From Candidatus Saccharicenans sp. (lineage in GTDB: Bacteria > Acidobacteriota > Aminicenantia > Aminicenantales > Saccharicenantaceae), in the NCBI GenBank assembly GCA_030017715.1, contig JASEIU010000001.1, positions 651,834-715,833 on the forward strand: 64,000 bases of DNA, read 5' to 3'. Below, one piece after another: positions 15,626-24,719 of the stretch (its first letter is position 1; each line of letters opens with the position of its first letter). The notes under the pieces were generated by a model that was not told the origin of the DNA, ran no database searches, and was given only the letters and a program-made list of their open reading frames with translations. A program made the translations under genes and the position numbers.

Positions 15626-17458
15626 ATGCCTTTTTTCTTTCCCTTTAAGTTCAAGAAATATTCTGTCCTGATTCTGTCCTGCCTGGTGTTCGGTCTGTCC
15701 TGGCTTCAGGGGGCGGCCAGAATAATGCCTCTGTCCCAGGTTAAGCCCGGGATGAAGGGCACCGGGCGGAGCGTTTTTTCAGGTCACCAGGTAGAAAATT
15801 TTGAAGTCGAAATTCTGGGCGTAATGGAAAATGTCCAGCCCGGCCGAAACTGGATTCTGGCCCGTCTCAAGGGTCAGGGTCTGGAAAATACCGGCGTTAT
15901 TGCCGGGATGAGCGGAAGCCCTGTTTACATTGACGGTCAGCTGATCGGGGCCGTGGCTTTCAGCTACGCCTTTGCCCGGGAAGCCATTGCCGGTCTGACT
16001 CCGATAGAAGAAATGCTGGCCCTTACCGGCAGCAGCCAGTCAACCCGCCCGACGGCCGGACTTCCGCCGGCTTTAAACCTGGAATCGCTGACCCAGGAAG
16101 GACTCAGCCGGGCCTACCGGGAATTTTTTTCCCGGGCCGGAGACATGTCCGTTCCTGACCGGGCTTTTGTTCCGATAAAAGTGCCGCTAATTTTTTCCGG
16201 ATTTTCCGAGAAAGCTTTCCGGATTTATCAGTCATTCTTCAGCCGGAATAATTTTCAGCCGGTTCTGGGAACCGGACAGGCCGCCGGCCAGACCTTTAAT
16301 CTGGCTCCCCAGCCGGTGACCCTGAACGAAGGACAGGCGGTCGGGGTGCAACTGGTAACGGGCGACCTGGACCTGACCGCGGTGGGCACGGTTACTTATG
16401 TCGAGGGCAAAAGGATACTGGCCTTTGGCCATCCTTTTTATAATCTCGGCCCGGTTGATTACGGCCTGACCACAGCCGAAGTTCTGGCTGTGGTTCCAAG
16501 TCTGGAGAGTTCATTCAAGCTGGCTTCGACCGGGCAGCTCATCGGTCGGGTGCTTCAGGACCGGACCAGCGGCGTTCTGGCGGAAATCGGAGCCCTGCCG
16601 CGCTATATTCCGCTTAATATTGAAGTCCAGGACAGCCCGGTCCACCTTAAAAAGTTCAAGTTGAAGCTGGTCAACGACCAGGTGCTGACCCCGGCCCTGG
16701 TCAACCTGGCCCTGTACACCCTTCTCGGCAGCGAGGAGCGTTCGTACGGGAATTTATCGGTTGATTTTGAAGCCAACCTTTTCCTGGAAGGCGGGCTCAG
16801 TGTCCGCCTGGAAGATCTGTTCAGCGGGAACATGGACAGCGCCAGCACCAGTCTTTCCGGGCTGGTGGCAGCCGTGGTTTACATGCTCAAAAATAATGAA
16901 TTCCAGGAGGTCGGCCTGAATCAAATCGAGGTTAAAGTCAGAGTGGTGGAGCAGCTGCGGACAGCCACCCTGGAAAAGGTTCTCCTCGACAGATATGAAG
17001 TTCAGCCGGGGGAGGTAATTCAGGTTAAGACCTACTTCAGAACCCAGGGCGGCGACCTGAAAACTGAAGAGGTGGAATTTATGGCTCCCTCACTTCCGCC
17101 GGGAACGGAGTTTGAGCTGGTGGTAGCTGAAGCCTCTTACATTCAGCAGCTGGAACGGAGCCTTTATCGGACACAGGATTTCCGGCCGAGAAACCTGAAT
17201 CAGCTCATCAGGTTGCTGGGCAATCTCCGGAAAAACAACCGGATCTATTTCAAGGTGGTGGCTCCCCGGCCCGGACTTTTTCTCAAGGGTGAAGAGTTAC
17301 CCAATCTTCCCCCCAGCCTGAAGAATATGTTTATCTCGCCCCGGGCCTCGACCACCGGCCTGACTGAAATTAACAAATCCACCCTGACCGAATACCAGTT
17401 GCCGGTTCCCTATGTCTTTCGAGGTGCCGTGACTGTTCCGGTCAGGATAAAAAAATAG
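15626..17458 (+). CDS. SpoIVB-type (S55) peptidase domain protein, exported
   Basis: This 610-residue protein has an N-terminal signal or anchor (about residues 10-30). The S55-type domain shows VIAGMSGSPVYIDG with the likely nucleophilic Ser near residue 97, and LAFGHPFYNLG with a candidate His near residue 268. In sporulation protein SpoIVB the His precedes the Ser, whereas here the Ser comes first, a rearranged order. The C-terminal 300 residues are beta-rich and unidentified. In this diderm setting it is probably periplasmic and has nothing to do with sporulation. It is followed 51 bases later by a secreted propeller gene, likely its partner. Proteolysis itself is an inference from the motifs. 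Confidence 0.8.
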   Translation: MPFFFPFKFKKYSVLILSCLVFGLSWLQGAARIMPLSQVKPGMKGTGRSVFSGHQVENFEVEILGVMENVQPGRNWILARLKGQGLENTGVIAGMSGSPVYIDGQLIGAVAFSYAFAREAIAGLTPIEEMLALTGSSQSTRPTAGLPPALNLESLTQEGLSRAYREFFSRAGDMSVPDRAFVPIKVPLIFSGFSEKAFRIYQSFFSRNNFQPVLGTGQAAGQTFNLAPQPVTLNEGQAVGVQLVTGDLDLTAVGTVTYVEGKRILAFGHPFYNLGPVDYGLTTAEVLAVVPSLESSFKLASTGQLIGRVLQDRTSGVLAEIGALPRYIPLNIEVQDSPVHLKKFKLKLVNDQVLTPALVNLALYTLLGSEERSYGNLSVDFEANLFLEGGLSVRLEDLFSGNMDSASTSLSGLVAAVVYMLKNNEFQEVGLNQIEVKVRVVEQLRTATLEKVLLDRYEVQPGEVIQVKTYFRTQGGDLKTEEVEFMAPSLPPGTEFELVVAEASYIQQLERSLYRTQDFRPRNLNQLIRLLGNLRKNNRIYFKVVAPRPGLFLKGEELPNLPPSLKNMFISPRASTTGLTEINKSTLTEYQLPVPYVFRGAVTVPVRIKK

Positions 17459-17509
17459 CTGCCGGGATGAGCCTCAGGCGCTTATAAATAAATAAAGGTA
17501 GGCTTAGAA

Positions 17510-19714
17510 ATGAACAAAAGATTTTTGCCGGCCCTGAAAATAATGGTCCTGTTGCTGGCTGTCTCCGAGCTTCAGGCCGTGGTTCCAAGGAAATGGGAGT
17601 TGCGTTCCAGGGAAGATTTCCTGAAGGGAAAATTCACCGGAGCTTCTCTGTCCTCCGATGGTGTTCTGTCTATCGGTCCCCGGCTGGAAAAATTGGACCT
17701 GCCGGCCGAAGAATTCTACCTGTCGCTGGCCCCGGGACCTGACGGCAGTTATTTCCTCGGCACCGGCCACGGCGGAAAAATATATCGTCTGGGTAAGGAT
17801 AAAAAAGCCGAGCTGTATTTCCAGACGGCCGAGCTGGATGTGACTGCTCTGGCGGTGGATGCTAAGGGAATCCTGTACGCCGGGACCTCGCCCAACGGAA
17901 AAATTTATAAGATTACCGCCGGCAACAAGGGCGAGGAATTTTTCAACCCTCAGGAACGTTATATCTGGGACCTGATGTTGACAGAAAAAGGAAACCTGCT
18001 GGCCGCGGTCGGAGAGAGCGGCGGAATATACGAGGTCAATCCGGCCGGAGCAGGTCGGCTGCTGTTCAAGGCCCGGGATAACCACATTCTCTGCCTGGTC
18101 CAGACCTCAGGCGGAGACCTGCTGGCCGGAAGCGGCGGGCGGGGGCAGCTTTACCGGATTTCATCTTCAGGCCGGGTCAGCGTTATTTTTGATTCGGGAT
18201 ATGAAGAAGTCAGGAATGTTGTCCTGGATGGCCAGGGTAATATCTATCTAAGCGCCGGAGGCGCTCCGTCCAAACCGGCAGCAACTGTAAGTTCGGTGCC
18301 GGCTGCGCCCCCGGCCAAAGCCGAGACCGAGGTCAGCGTGACGGTATCAGCCGTGTCCGTGGCCGCGGCTATGGAGACCGAGGAGATTTCGGTTCCGGAA
18401 AGCCAGGCCAGGACCAGGACTCCGGCTGCGGTCTCGGGAGCCATTTTCCAGGTAACCCCCGACGGTCTGGCCAGAAAGCTCTGGAGCTCGGGAGAGGAGA
18501 TCGTCTACAGCCTGGTCTATGAGGCCGAACGGCAGAAGCTAATTCTGGGAACCGGCAACCAGGGCCGCCTGTATTCGCTCGACCGACAGGGCGGGCTGGA
18601 ACTTCTGGCCCAGACCGGTTCTGAACAGGTCTTCGGACTTTTTAGATTCCGCCAGCAGACTCAGGTCCTGGGCAATAATCCCTGTCTCCTGGGCCTTCTT
18701 CAGCCCGACCAGAATTTCTCGGCCGAGTATCTGAGCCCGGTGCTGGATGCCAGAATACTATCAAACTGGGGACGCCTGAGCTGGGAGGCGGACCTGCCTC
18801 AGGGAGCCTCGCTCCAGATTCAGTCCCGGAGCGGCAACACAGCTGAGCCCGACGACACCTGGAGCGACTGGTCGCCTCCTTACGGCCGCCCCGATGAAAG
18901 AGTGCTGAGTCCGGCCGGACGCTACCTTCAGCTGAAAATCAGTCTTAAGAGTCCGGATGCCCGGAAGCAGCCGCGCCTCCAGAGGCTTCTGGTTTTTTAT
19001 CTTCAGGCCAACGTGGCCCCGGTCATTAACAGGCTGGATGTTCTGCCGGCCAACCAGGTTTTTATCAAACCGCCGGAACAGGACGAAGTTATCCTCGGAC
19101 TGGACGAGGCTTCGAAAGAAGGAGCCCGTCGGAAGGACGAGACCGGTCTTTACCTGACTCCCAAGAAAACTGAACGCCAGGGCTTCCGGACGATTACCTG
19201 GGAGGCCTCCGACGAAAATGAGGATAAGCTGGCTTTCAATATTTATATTAGAAGAGAAGCGGAGAACAACTGGAGATTGATGCAGGAGAAACTGACCGAC
19301 AAAATTTTTTCCTTTGATACCAGAAATTTTCCCGACGGCACTTACTGGCTGAAGGTTGAAGCCACCGACCTGCCTTCCAATCCCCAGGGCAATGAGAAGA
19401 AAACTGAAAAAACAAGCCAGCCGCTGGTCATAGATAACTCCCTGCCGGCGATTAAAAACTTTATGGCCGGACGGAGCGCCGAGGGCCTGGAAGTGAGCTT
19501 TGTGGCCGAGGATTCCTACTCCTACATTGAAGAGGTGAAGTTTCTGGTCAGGCCCGGCGACTGGCAGCTGGTATTCCCGGTGGACGGGCTGTGCGATTCC
19601 CGGAGTGAGAATTTCAAGTTTACGGTGAAGATCCCGGCGGGTTCCGACAACCTGCTGCTGATCAGGGTCAGGGACAGTTTCGGCAATGTCGGCGTCCATC
19701 AGCACCGGTTTTAA
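17510..19714 (+). CDS. Secreted beta-propeller protein with C-terminal beta domains
   Basis: This 734-residue protein has a signal peptide (residues 1-25). Residues about 50-245 contain propeller-like blades (for example LAVDAKGILYAGTSPNGKIYKI and related repeats every 40 residues). A low-complexity Ala/Val/Ser/Pro/Glu insert of about 60 residues (roughly 247-305) interrupts the blades, which then resume. The C-terminal third has beta-sandwich features (DGTYWLKVEATDLPSN). No catalytic motif is seen. It follows the S55 protease by 51 bases and starts after AGGTAGG, so the two are probably co-expressed and may act together at the envelope. Family is unknown; sensing, scaffolding or glycan binding are all possible. 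Confidence 0.75.
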   Translation: MNKRFLPALKIMVLLLAVSELQAVVPRKWELRSREDFLKGKFTGASLSSDGVLSIGPRLEKLDLPAEEFYLSLAPGPDGSYFLGTGHGGKIYRLGKDKKAELYFQTAELDVTALAVDAKGILYAGTSPNGKIYKITAGNKGEEFFNPQERYIWDLMLTEKGNLLAAVGESGGIYEVNPAGAGRLLFKARDNHILCLVQTSGGDLLAGSGGRGQLYRISSSGRVSVIFDSGYEEVRNVVLDGQGNIYLSAGGAPSKPAATVSSVPAAPPAKAETEVSVTVSAVSVAAAMETEEISVPESQARTRTPAAVSGAIFQVTPDGLARKLWSSGEEIVYSLVYEAERQKLILGTGNQGRLYSLDRQGGLELLAQTGSEQVFGLFRFRQQTQVLGNNPCLLGLLQPDQNFSAEYLSPVLDARILSNWGRLSWEADLPQGASLQIQSRSGNTAEPDDTWSDWSPPYGRPDERVLSPAGRYLQLKISLKSPDARKQPRLQRLLVFYLQANVAPVINRLDVLPANQVFIKPPEQDEVILGLDEASKEGARRKDETGLYLTPKKTERQGFRTITWEASDENEDKLAFNIYIRREAENNWRLMQEKLTDKIFSFDTRNFPDGTYWLKVEATDLPSNPQGNEKKTEKTSQPLVIDNSLPAIKNFMAGRSAEGLEVSFVAEDSYSYIEEVKFLVRPGDWQLVFPVDGLCDSRSENFKFTVKIPAGSDNLLLIRVRDSFGNVGVHQHRF

Positions 19715-19960
19715 GTCTGAAACAGAAGTAAAGCTGGCTCAAATAAAATAGAATTTTTTTTTTTTGAGAACTGCCGATTCAGAAGCGGTGGTTTTATCGA
19801 CCTGAAGGCAGCCGAAAATATTTTCCCTGATTTAAGACCCGGTTTTTGCCGGCTTACTCTTCAGAAAGCGTCCGACCATTGATAAGGAAAAACGTAATCA
19901 CAGGTTTCGGTGCTGTCGGGAGTTTAAGCTCCGGAATGGCCTCCTGAGCCGCGATTTCGA

Positions 19961-20527
19961 TTATCTCGTCTTCACTCTTTCCAGGTATTTGTCTTCCCGG
20001 GTATCAACCCTGATGACGTCGCCCTCTTTTATAAATTGGGGCACCTGAATCACCAGTCCGGTCTCCAGCTTGGCCGGCTTGTTGATGGCCGTCTGGGTGG
20101 CGCCCTTCAGTATCGGTTCGGTCTCCACCACTTTCAGGTCGACGGTATTGGGCAGGTGGATGCCAACTGGCTGGCCCTCGTAGAATTCAATGGTCAGGAC
20201 CATATCCGGCAGAAGATAATTCACTCCGTCTCCGATTGCTTCCAGGTCCAGTTTTATCTGTTCGTAGGTCTGGAGATTCATGAAATAAAATTCATCGCCA
20301 CTCCGATATAAAAAGACCATTTCCGCTTCTTCCAGGTAAGCCTGTTCCACCCGGTCTTCGGAACGGAAGCGGTATTCCAGCTGCGAACCGTCCTTGATAT
20401 TCCGCAGTTTGGTCTGGACCATGGCTTTCCAGCGGCCGGGTGTGATCAATTGATAGTCCATGACCCGGTACAGCTGTCCTTCCATCTTGATGATCATTCC
20501 TTTTCTTATCTTGGTAGCGTCAATCAT
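19961..20527 (-). CDS. efp: Translation elongation factor P with arginine at the tip
   Basis: This 188-residue protein is EF-P: an N-terminal KOW-like domain beginning MIDATKIRKGM and two OB domains, ending with GLVIQVPQFIKEGDVIRVDTR. EF-P enters the E-site to relieve ribosome stalling at proline runs. The loop that reaches the P-site reads TPGRWKAM. Arg32 stands where Lys is used in EpmA-modified or unmodified EF-Ps; an Arg at this place is rhamnosylated by EarP in other bacteria. Lys34 is nearby and could also matter. AGGAGG lies seven bases before the ATG at 20527; the longer frame is not supported. It is a single-gene unit on the minus strand. Confidence 0.95.
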   Translation of the reverse strand: MIDATKIRKGMIIKMEGQLYRVMDYQLITPGRWKAMVQTKLRNIKDGSQLEYRFRSEDRVEQAYLEEAEMVFLYRSGDEFYFMNLQTYEQIKLDLEAIGDGVNYLLPDMVLTIEFYEGQPVGIHLPNTVDLKVVETEPILKGATQTAINKPAKLETGLVIQVPQFIKEGDVIRVDTREDKYLERVKTR

Positions 20528-20643
20528 CGAGCTTCCTCCTGGGCTGAATCGGTAAGAAAACCGGGCCCTCATAAATTGGAGTTGGTCGGGCCTTAAGAAT
20601 AAATTAAATGGAATATATATTTTACAATAAATCAGGAATTTGT

Positions 20644-21750
20644 CTATTGCCAGGCCGGGAATTCTGTCTCGACTTTCAATCCTGAATCGGGTCTGATGAT
20701 GTAGGACCGGCCGCCGGCCAGCTCGATTGCCCGGGCCACCCTTTGCGGGTCATCGGGAGCGTAGGCGAACATGCAGCCGCCGCCGCCCGAGCCGTTGATC
20801 TTGCCGCCCAGAGCGCCGTTTTCCAGGGCTGTCCGCAACATTCGGTCGACCTTGGGAGTAGAAATCCCTACCAGCTCCCGCAGCACTTTCTGGTGTTCGG
20901 TCAGCAGGCGGCCGAATTCCCGGCCGTCGAATGAAGCGGCCCTGAGAACCTTGAGGCCCTCCCCGGTCAGAATCCGGTTCAGCACTGCTCCCTGAAGAGG
21001 ATTTCTTATCTCCGGAGGCAGCTTCCGGCTGAGTTTAAGAATTTCTGGTTCGCTGACCGTGGCCAGGCTCAGTCCCGGGCATTCCTTTTTTATTATTTCC
21101 AGTCCGCGGGCAATTCTCTCCCTGACCGAGCCCAGGGTGCCGGTAGTGTCTTTCTTTTCCAGGGAATCTCCCAGGACGAAAGTCCCGGGAGGTGAAGACA
21201 GTGGAGTGACTTTCAAGCCGCCGGCAAATTGAATCCAGACGGTTCCTCCCAGAGCCGAAGTGTAATGGTCCATCTGGCCGCCGGGCTCCCGGAATTCTAT
21301 CACCTCCGCCCGGTGAGCCAGTTCGGCCACCGCTCCGGGTTCGGGCGCCAGATTTCGGCAGCCCGAAATTTCCAGCAGGAAGCCGGTCCAGGCCACCACC
21401 ATGGCCGAGGAGCTTGAGGTCCCGGCGTTGATGGGGATTTCGCCGCGCATCACAATTTCCCAGCCCTGCCGGAAACGACAGCCAAGCCTGAGCAGAATGT
21501 TGACCGCGCTTCGCAGATAATCCCGCGGTTTTAGGTAGGGGAGTTCGGCTGCGGGAATCAGGCTGTCTTCCTCGCCGGTATCCGGAAGATGAATCCTGAA
21601 GGCCCGACCGCCAGCCGGCTGGCCTTCAACATAGAATCTAAGACTGATGGCTGAGGCGATTACCTCCAGATTCAGATAATCCTGATGTTCGCCGAACAGG
21701 CAGATTCTGCCGGGCGAGGAAACCCGAAGGCCGGCTGGAGTCTGGTTCAT
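20644..21750 (-). CDS. GHMP family kinase (galactokinase-like)
   Basis: This 368-residue GHMP kinase begins with SPGRICLFGEHQDYL, very like the galactokinase signature GRVNLIGEHTDY. The ATP-binding motif INAGTSSSSAMVVA is near residue 110 and the C-terminal KINGSGGGGCMFAY is complete. Members phosphorylate galactose, mevalonate, homoserine, fucose or sugar-1-positions. The sequence most resembles sugar kinases of the mevalonate/galactokinase branch rather than ThrB or IspE. It is next to EF-P (116-base gap) on the minus strand and divergent from the RNase Z-like gene. Substrate is unknown; a sugar kinase for salvage or for activated-heptose type precursors would suit. Confidence 0.85.
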   Translation of the reverse strand: MNQTPAGLRVSSPGRICLFGEHQDYLNLEVIASAISLRFYVEGQPAGGRAFRIHLPDTGEEDSLIPAAELPYLKPRDYLRSAVNILLRLGCRFRQGWEIVMRGEIPINAGTSSSSAMVVAWTGFLLEISGCRNLAPEPGAVAELAHRAEVIEFREPGGQMDHYTSALGGTVWIQFAGGLKVTPLSSPPGTFVLGDSLEKKDTTGTLGSVRERIARGLEIIKKECPGLSLATVSEPEILKLSRKLPPEIRNPLQGAVLNRILTGEGLKVLRAASFDGREFGRLLTEHQKVLRELVGISTPKVDRMLRTALENGALGGKINGSGGGGCMFAYAPDDPQRVARAIELAGGRSYIIRPDSGLKVETEFPAWQ

Positions 21751-21903
21751 CTCTTACGATAACTTCCGCAAAAAATCAGGCTTAAAATCTAACTCAACGG
21801 CCGCTTCCTGTCAATTCAGCTTCTGTCCGGGAAACCGGGCCGGTTGATTTATTCCTCGAAATTTTTTATAAAGAGTCTTCTGTTGAGTTAAGAAAGGCGA
21901 GAG

Positions 21904-22677
21904 ATGAAAATTATTTTCCTGGGAACCGGAGGAGCGGTTCCCACACCCTCCCGGGACAATACCAGCTTTCTTCTGGAAACCGCCGGAGAGCTGTGGCTGG
22001 TCGACTGTCCCGGGTCCCTTACTAAGAAAATCATTAGAGCCGGCCGGAAGCCGCAGGAAATTTCTGCCATCTTCATCAGCCACATCCATGCCGACCATGT
22101 TTTCGGCCTGCCGGCTTTTGTTCATAGCTTGATGCTGGAAGAAAAAACCGTCCGGCTTTTCGGTTCGGCCGAGACGATTGACTTCTGTCTGCAGCTCCTG
22201 GACCTTTTTCGCCTGAGAAAAGAAAAGATTTCTTATCGAGTGGAGCCGATGGTCTTGGCCCCGGGGCTGAGGACCGAACTGTCTCCCGGGCTGGCCGTAA
22301 CCGGCTGGCCGGTGCCTCATCATTCTTCCTCTCTGGCTTTTCTCTTCGAAATCGGCCCGGCGCAGGTCGTCTACTCAGGCGACACTCCGATTCATGAACC
22401 GCTGTTCCGGCTGTCCGCCCGGGCGGACTGCTTGATTCATGACTGCAGCACTCCTTCCCGTTATCTCGACCGGTTGCCTTTCCTGCGGACGATGCACAGC
22501 AATTCTCTGGAGCTGGGGCAGGCTGCCGGGATGGCCGACCTCAGGCTGCTGGTTCCCTGTCATTTTTTCAGCGACCTGGATTTTTCGCCCTCAGAGATAG
22601 AAACCGAAATCAGGAAAAATTACGTCGGCCGGCTGTATATTCCGGAAGATTTTTCCAGCCTGGAGCTTGAGCCATGA
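21904..22677 (+). CDS. RNase Z-like metallo-beta-lactamase fold hydrolase
   Basis: This 257-residue MBL-fold enzyme has HIHADH (residues 60-65) and later ligands in PVPHHSSS, YSGDTP and LVPCHFFS. The start FLGTGGAVPTPSRDNTSFLL is typical of ribonuclease Z and relatives. RNase Z cleaves the 3' trailer of tRNA precursors lacking CCA, and tRNA-Lys in this window indeed has no encoded CCA. It is shorter than the usual 300-320 residues and lacks a visible exosite arm, so it may instead act on other phosphodiesters. AAGGCGAG precedes the ATG. Its stop overlaps the ATG of a doubtful small frame (ATGA). Confidence 0.82.
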   Translation: MKIIFLGTGGAVPTPSRDNTSFLLETAGELWLVDCPGSLTKKIIRAGRKPQEISAIFISHIHADHVFGLPAFVHSLMLEEKTVRLFGSAETIDFCLQLLDLFRLRKEKISYRVEPMVLAPGLRTELSPGLAVTGWPVPHHSSSLAFLFEIGPAQVVYSGDTPIHEPLFRLSARADCLIHDCSTPSRYLDRLPFLRTMHSNSLELGQAAGMADLRLLVPCHFFSDLDFSPSEIETEIRKNYVGRLYIPEDFSSLELEP

Positions 22678-22985
22678 AGCCTGAAAATTATAAAAAGGCT
22701 ACAATAATAGAGGATGAATCGGGCCGGGTTCGCGGAGCGGCAATTATCCTGAATGACCCAGAGTCCACCGGCCACAACCCGGGGCCATGTCCGTCCTCCT
22801 CAGGCAAGGATTTGACGAGCGGCCAACAGGTCCTGTGGCTGGCCACGGGGAGTCGCTCGTTGGGGGAGCCGAGGGGGCATGACCCCTCGGTCATAGGGCG
22901 GTGGTTTCATGCCCCGCCCGAGAAAGGGAGGCAAGGAGCGAAGCGATCGTTGCAAGGGTGGAGAGAGAAACGGATTCCCCTCTAA
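22674..22985 (+). CDS. Doubtful small open frame over a hairpin-rich spacer
   Basis: A 103-codon frame starts as ATGA overlapping the RNase Z-like stop. Its first 27 residues look protein-like (KKATIIEDESGRVRGAAIIL), but the rest is rich in Gly, Pro, Arg and Trp and coincides with several strong hairpins. It resembles no family I recognise. It may be a decayed gene, a leader peptide, or not coding at all. Confidence 0.2.
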   Translation: MKPENYKKATIIEDESGRVRGAAIILNDPESTGHNPGPCPSSSGKDLTSGQQVLWLATGSRSLGEPRGHDPSVIGRWFHAPPEKGRQGAKRSLQGWREKRIPL

Positions 22986-23009
22986 ATTGCCTGGAGGTTA
23001 AGTCACCAG
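22678..23009. other. Hairpin-rich spacer before the amidohydrolase-redox operon
   Basis: Three strong hairpins stand in a row on the plus strand. They are GGCCA/TGGCC with inner ACAGG/CCTGT (22821-22844), CCGAGGGG/CCCCTCGG (22869-22890, loop 6) and GGGCGG/CCGCCC (22896-22919). A GGAGG at 22993-22997 precedes the next start by 12 bases. No known riboswitch consensus was recognised. The region could be a structured leader, a small RNA or a repeat element. Confidence 0.5.
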
Positions 23010-24719
23010 ATGCGGAGCCTGAAAAGAATAATCTTACTGACTCTGTCAGGCAGCCTGATGCTCTCTGGCTGCCTGAAACAAGGAGGAACCATGGCCGACC
23101 TAATCCTGCTCAACGGACGTATCTGGACTGGAACAGAAGTCAGACCCGAAGTTGAGGCCCTGGCCGTAGTCCAGAATAGAATCCTGAAAACCGGCAGCAA
23201 TAAAGAAATCAAAAAACTGGCCGGGCCCGGAACCCGGGTCCTCGACCTCAAAGGCCGACTGGTGTTGCCCGGATTCATCGATGCCCACACCCATTTCTTG
23301 AATGGTGGCCTGGCTCTGCGCTCGGTTCAGTTAAGGGACTGCCGCAGCCGGGAGGAATTCGTCGGCCGGATTGAGGCCAAAGCCCGAGAGCTTCCAGCCG
23401 GTTCCTGGATTCTCAACGGCGACTGGGACGACCAGCAGTTCTCTCCGCCTGTTCTTCCGACCAGAGACTGGATTGATGCCGTTACTCCCGACCATCCGGT
23501 GTGTGTCAACCGTTTTGACGGCCACATGGTGCTGGTCAATTCCCTGGCCCTGAAACTGGCCGGGATTAGCAGAAACACCGTCTCCCCGCCGGGCGGAGAA
23601 ATCGTCCGGGACCCGAAGACCGGCGAGCCGACCGGGATTCTCAAGGATGCGGCCTCAGACCTGGTATATGCGGTCATACCGCCGCCTTCTTTTGAAGAGA
23701 AAAAGGATGCGGTGAGAATCGCTCTTAAAGAAGCTGCGGCCAACGGGGTCACTTCGGTTCATGACATGTCCGATGCAGCCAGCTTTGAGGTCTACCAGGA
23801 ACTTCTGGCGGCGGGGGAGCTAACAGCCAGGCTGTATGTTTATATTCAGATCCCGGAAATTGAGAGCTTTGTCCGGCTGAAAATAAAATCGGGCTTCGGA
23901 CATCCATTCCTGCGGCTGGCCGGGCTGAAGGGTTTTGTCGACGGTTCCCTGGGTTCCGCCACCGCCCTATTTTTCGAACCTTATTCCGACAATCCTCAAG
24001 CCTACGGGCTGCTGGCCTCGCACATGTTTCCGGAAGGAATCATGGAACAGAGGCTGCGACAGGCCGACCGGGCCGGGCTTCAGGTGGCCATCCATGCTAT
24101 AGGCGACCGGGCCAACGCCATTCTGCTCGACCTGATGGAAAAGATATGCGCCGAAAACGGGCCCCGCGATCGGCGCTGGCGAATCGAGCACTGTCAGCAT
24201 CTGAGAAGAGCTGACATTGAACGTTACGGGCAGCTGGGTCTGGTGGCCTCGGTCCAGCCTTACCACGCCATCGACGACGGCTGCTGGGCGGAAAACAAAA
24301 TCGGACCGGAAAGAATCCGAACCACTTACGCCTTCAAATCTCTTCAGCAGGCGGGCGCGGTTCTGGTATTTGGCTCCGACTGGACTGTGGCCCCGCTCAA
24401 CCCGCTTACCGGAATTTACGCCGCCGTCACCCGGAGGACTCTTGACGGCCGGAACCCTGAAGGCTGGATTCCGGAAGAAAAGGTCACTCTGGAAGAGGCC
24501 ATCAGGTCATACACGGTCAGGGCGGCTTACGCCGAGTTTTCAGAAAAGGAAAAAGGGTCGCTGGAACCGGGCAAACTGGCCGACCTGGCGGTTATTGACC
24601 GGGACCTGTTACGTCTCCGGCCGGAGGAGATCATCCAGGCCCGGGTGGTGCTGACCATGGTAGACGGACGGGTAATCTATTCCAGCCCTGATATTCAGTT
24701 TGATGAAAAGCACAAATAA
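23010..24719 (+). CDS. Amidohydrolase family 3 lipoprotein (YtcJ-like)
   Basis: This 569-residue protein starts with a lipoprotein signal whose lipobox LSGC ends near residue 21, so it is membrane-anchored. The amidohydrolase body has DAHTHF for metals, SVHDMSD, LKGFVDGSLGS, AIHAIGDRAN and RIEHCQH, then FGSDWTVAPLNP. YtcJ-like enzymes hydrolyse N-acyl or formyl amides with broad chemistry. It ends 17 bases inside the NuoE-like gene, so it heads the redox operon, an unusual pairing. The ATG at 23010 is 12 bases from GGAGG, a rather long gap; the signal peptide begins properly there. Real substrate is unknown. Confidence 0.87.
   Translation: MRSLKRIILLTLSGSLMLSGCLKQGGTMADLILLNGRIWTGTEVRPEVEALAVVQNRILKTGSNKEIKKLAGPGTRVLDLKGRLVLPGFIDAHTHFLNGGLALRSVQLRDCRSREEFVGRIEAKARELPAGSWILNGDWDDQQFSPPVLPTRDWIDAVTPDHPVCVNRFDGHMVLVNSLALKLAGISRNTVSPPGGEIVRDPKTGEPTGILKDAASDLVYAVIPPPSFEEKKDAVRIALKEAAANGVTSVHDMSDAASFEVYQELLAAGELTARLYVYIQIPEIESFVRLKIKSGFGHPFLRLAGLKGFVDGSLGSATALFFEPYSDNPQAYGLLASHMFPEGIMEQRLRQADRAGLQVAIHAIGDRANAILLDLMEKICAENGPRDRRWRIEHCQHLRRADIERYGQLGLVASVQPYHAIDDGCWAENKIGPERIRTTYAFKSLQQAGAVLVFGSDWTVAPLNPLTGIYAAVTRRTLDGRNPEGWIPEEKVTLEEAIRSYTVRAAYAEFSEKEKGSLEPGKLADLAVIDRDLLRLRPEEIIQARVVLTMVDGRVIYSSPDIQFDEKHK

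Noticed and set aside
19754-19765. Terminator at a 12-T run after the propeller gene
   Set aside because: No stable GC-rich stem is found directly before the T-run, so it is not called as an intrinsic terminator.
22678-23009. Known riboswitch or housekeeping RNA (RNase P, tmRNA, SRP)
   Set aside because: The hairpins do not contain the conserved sequence blocks of these RNAs that I can recall.
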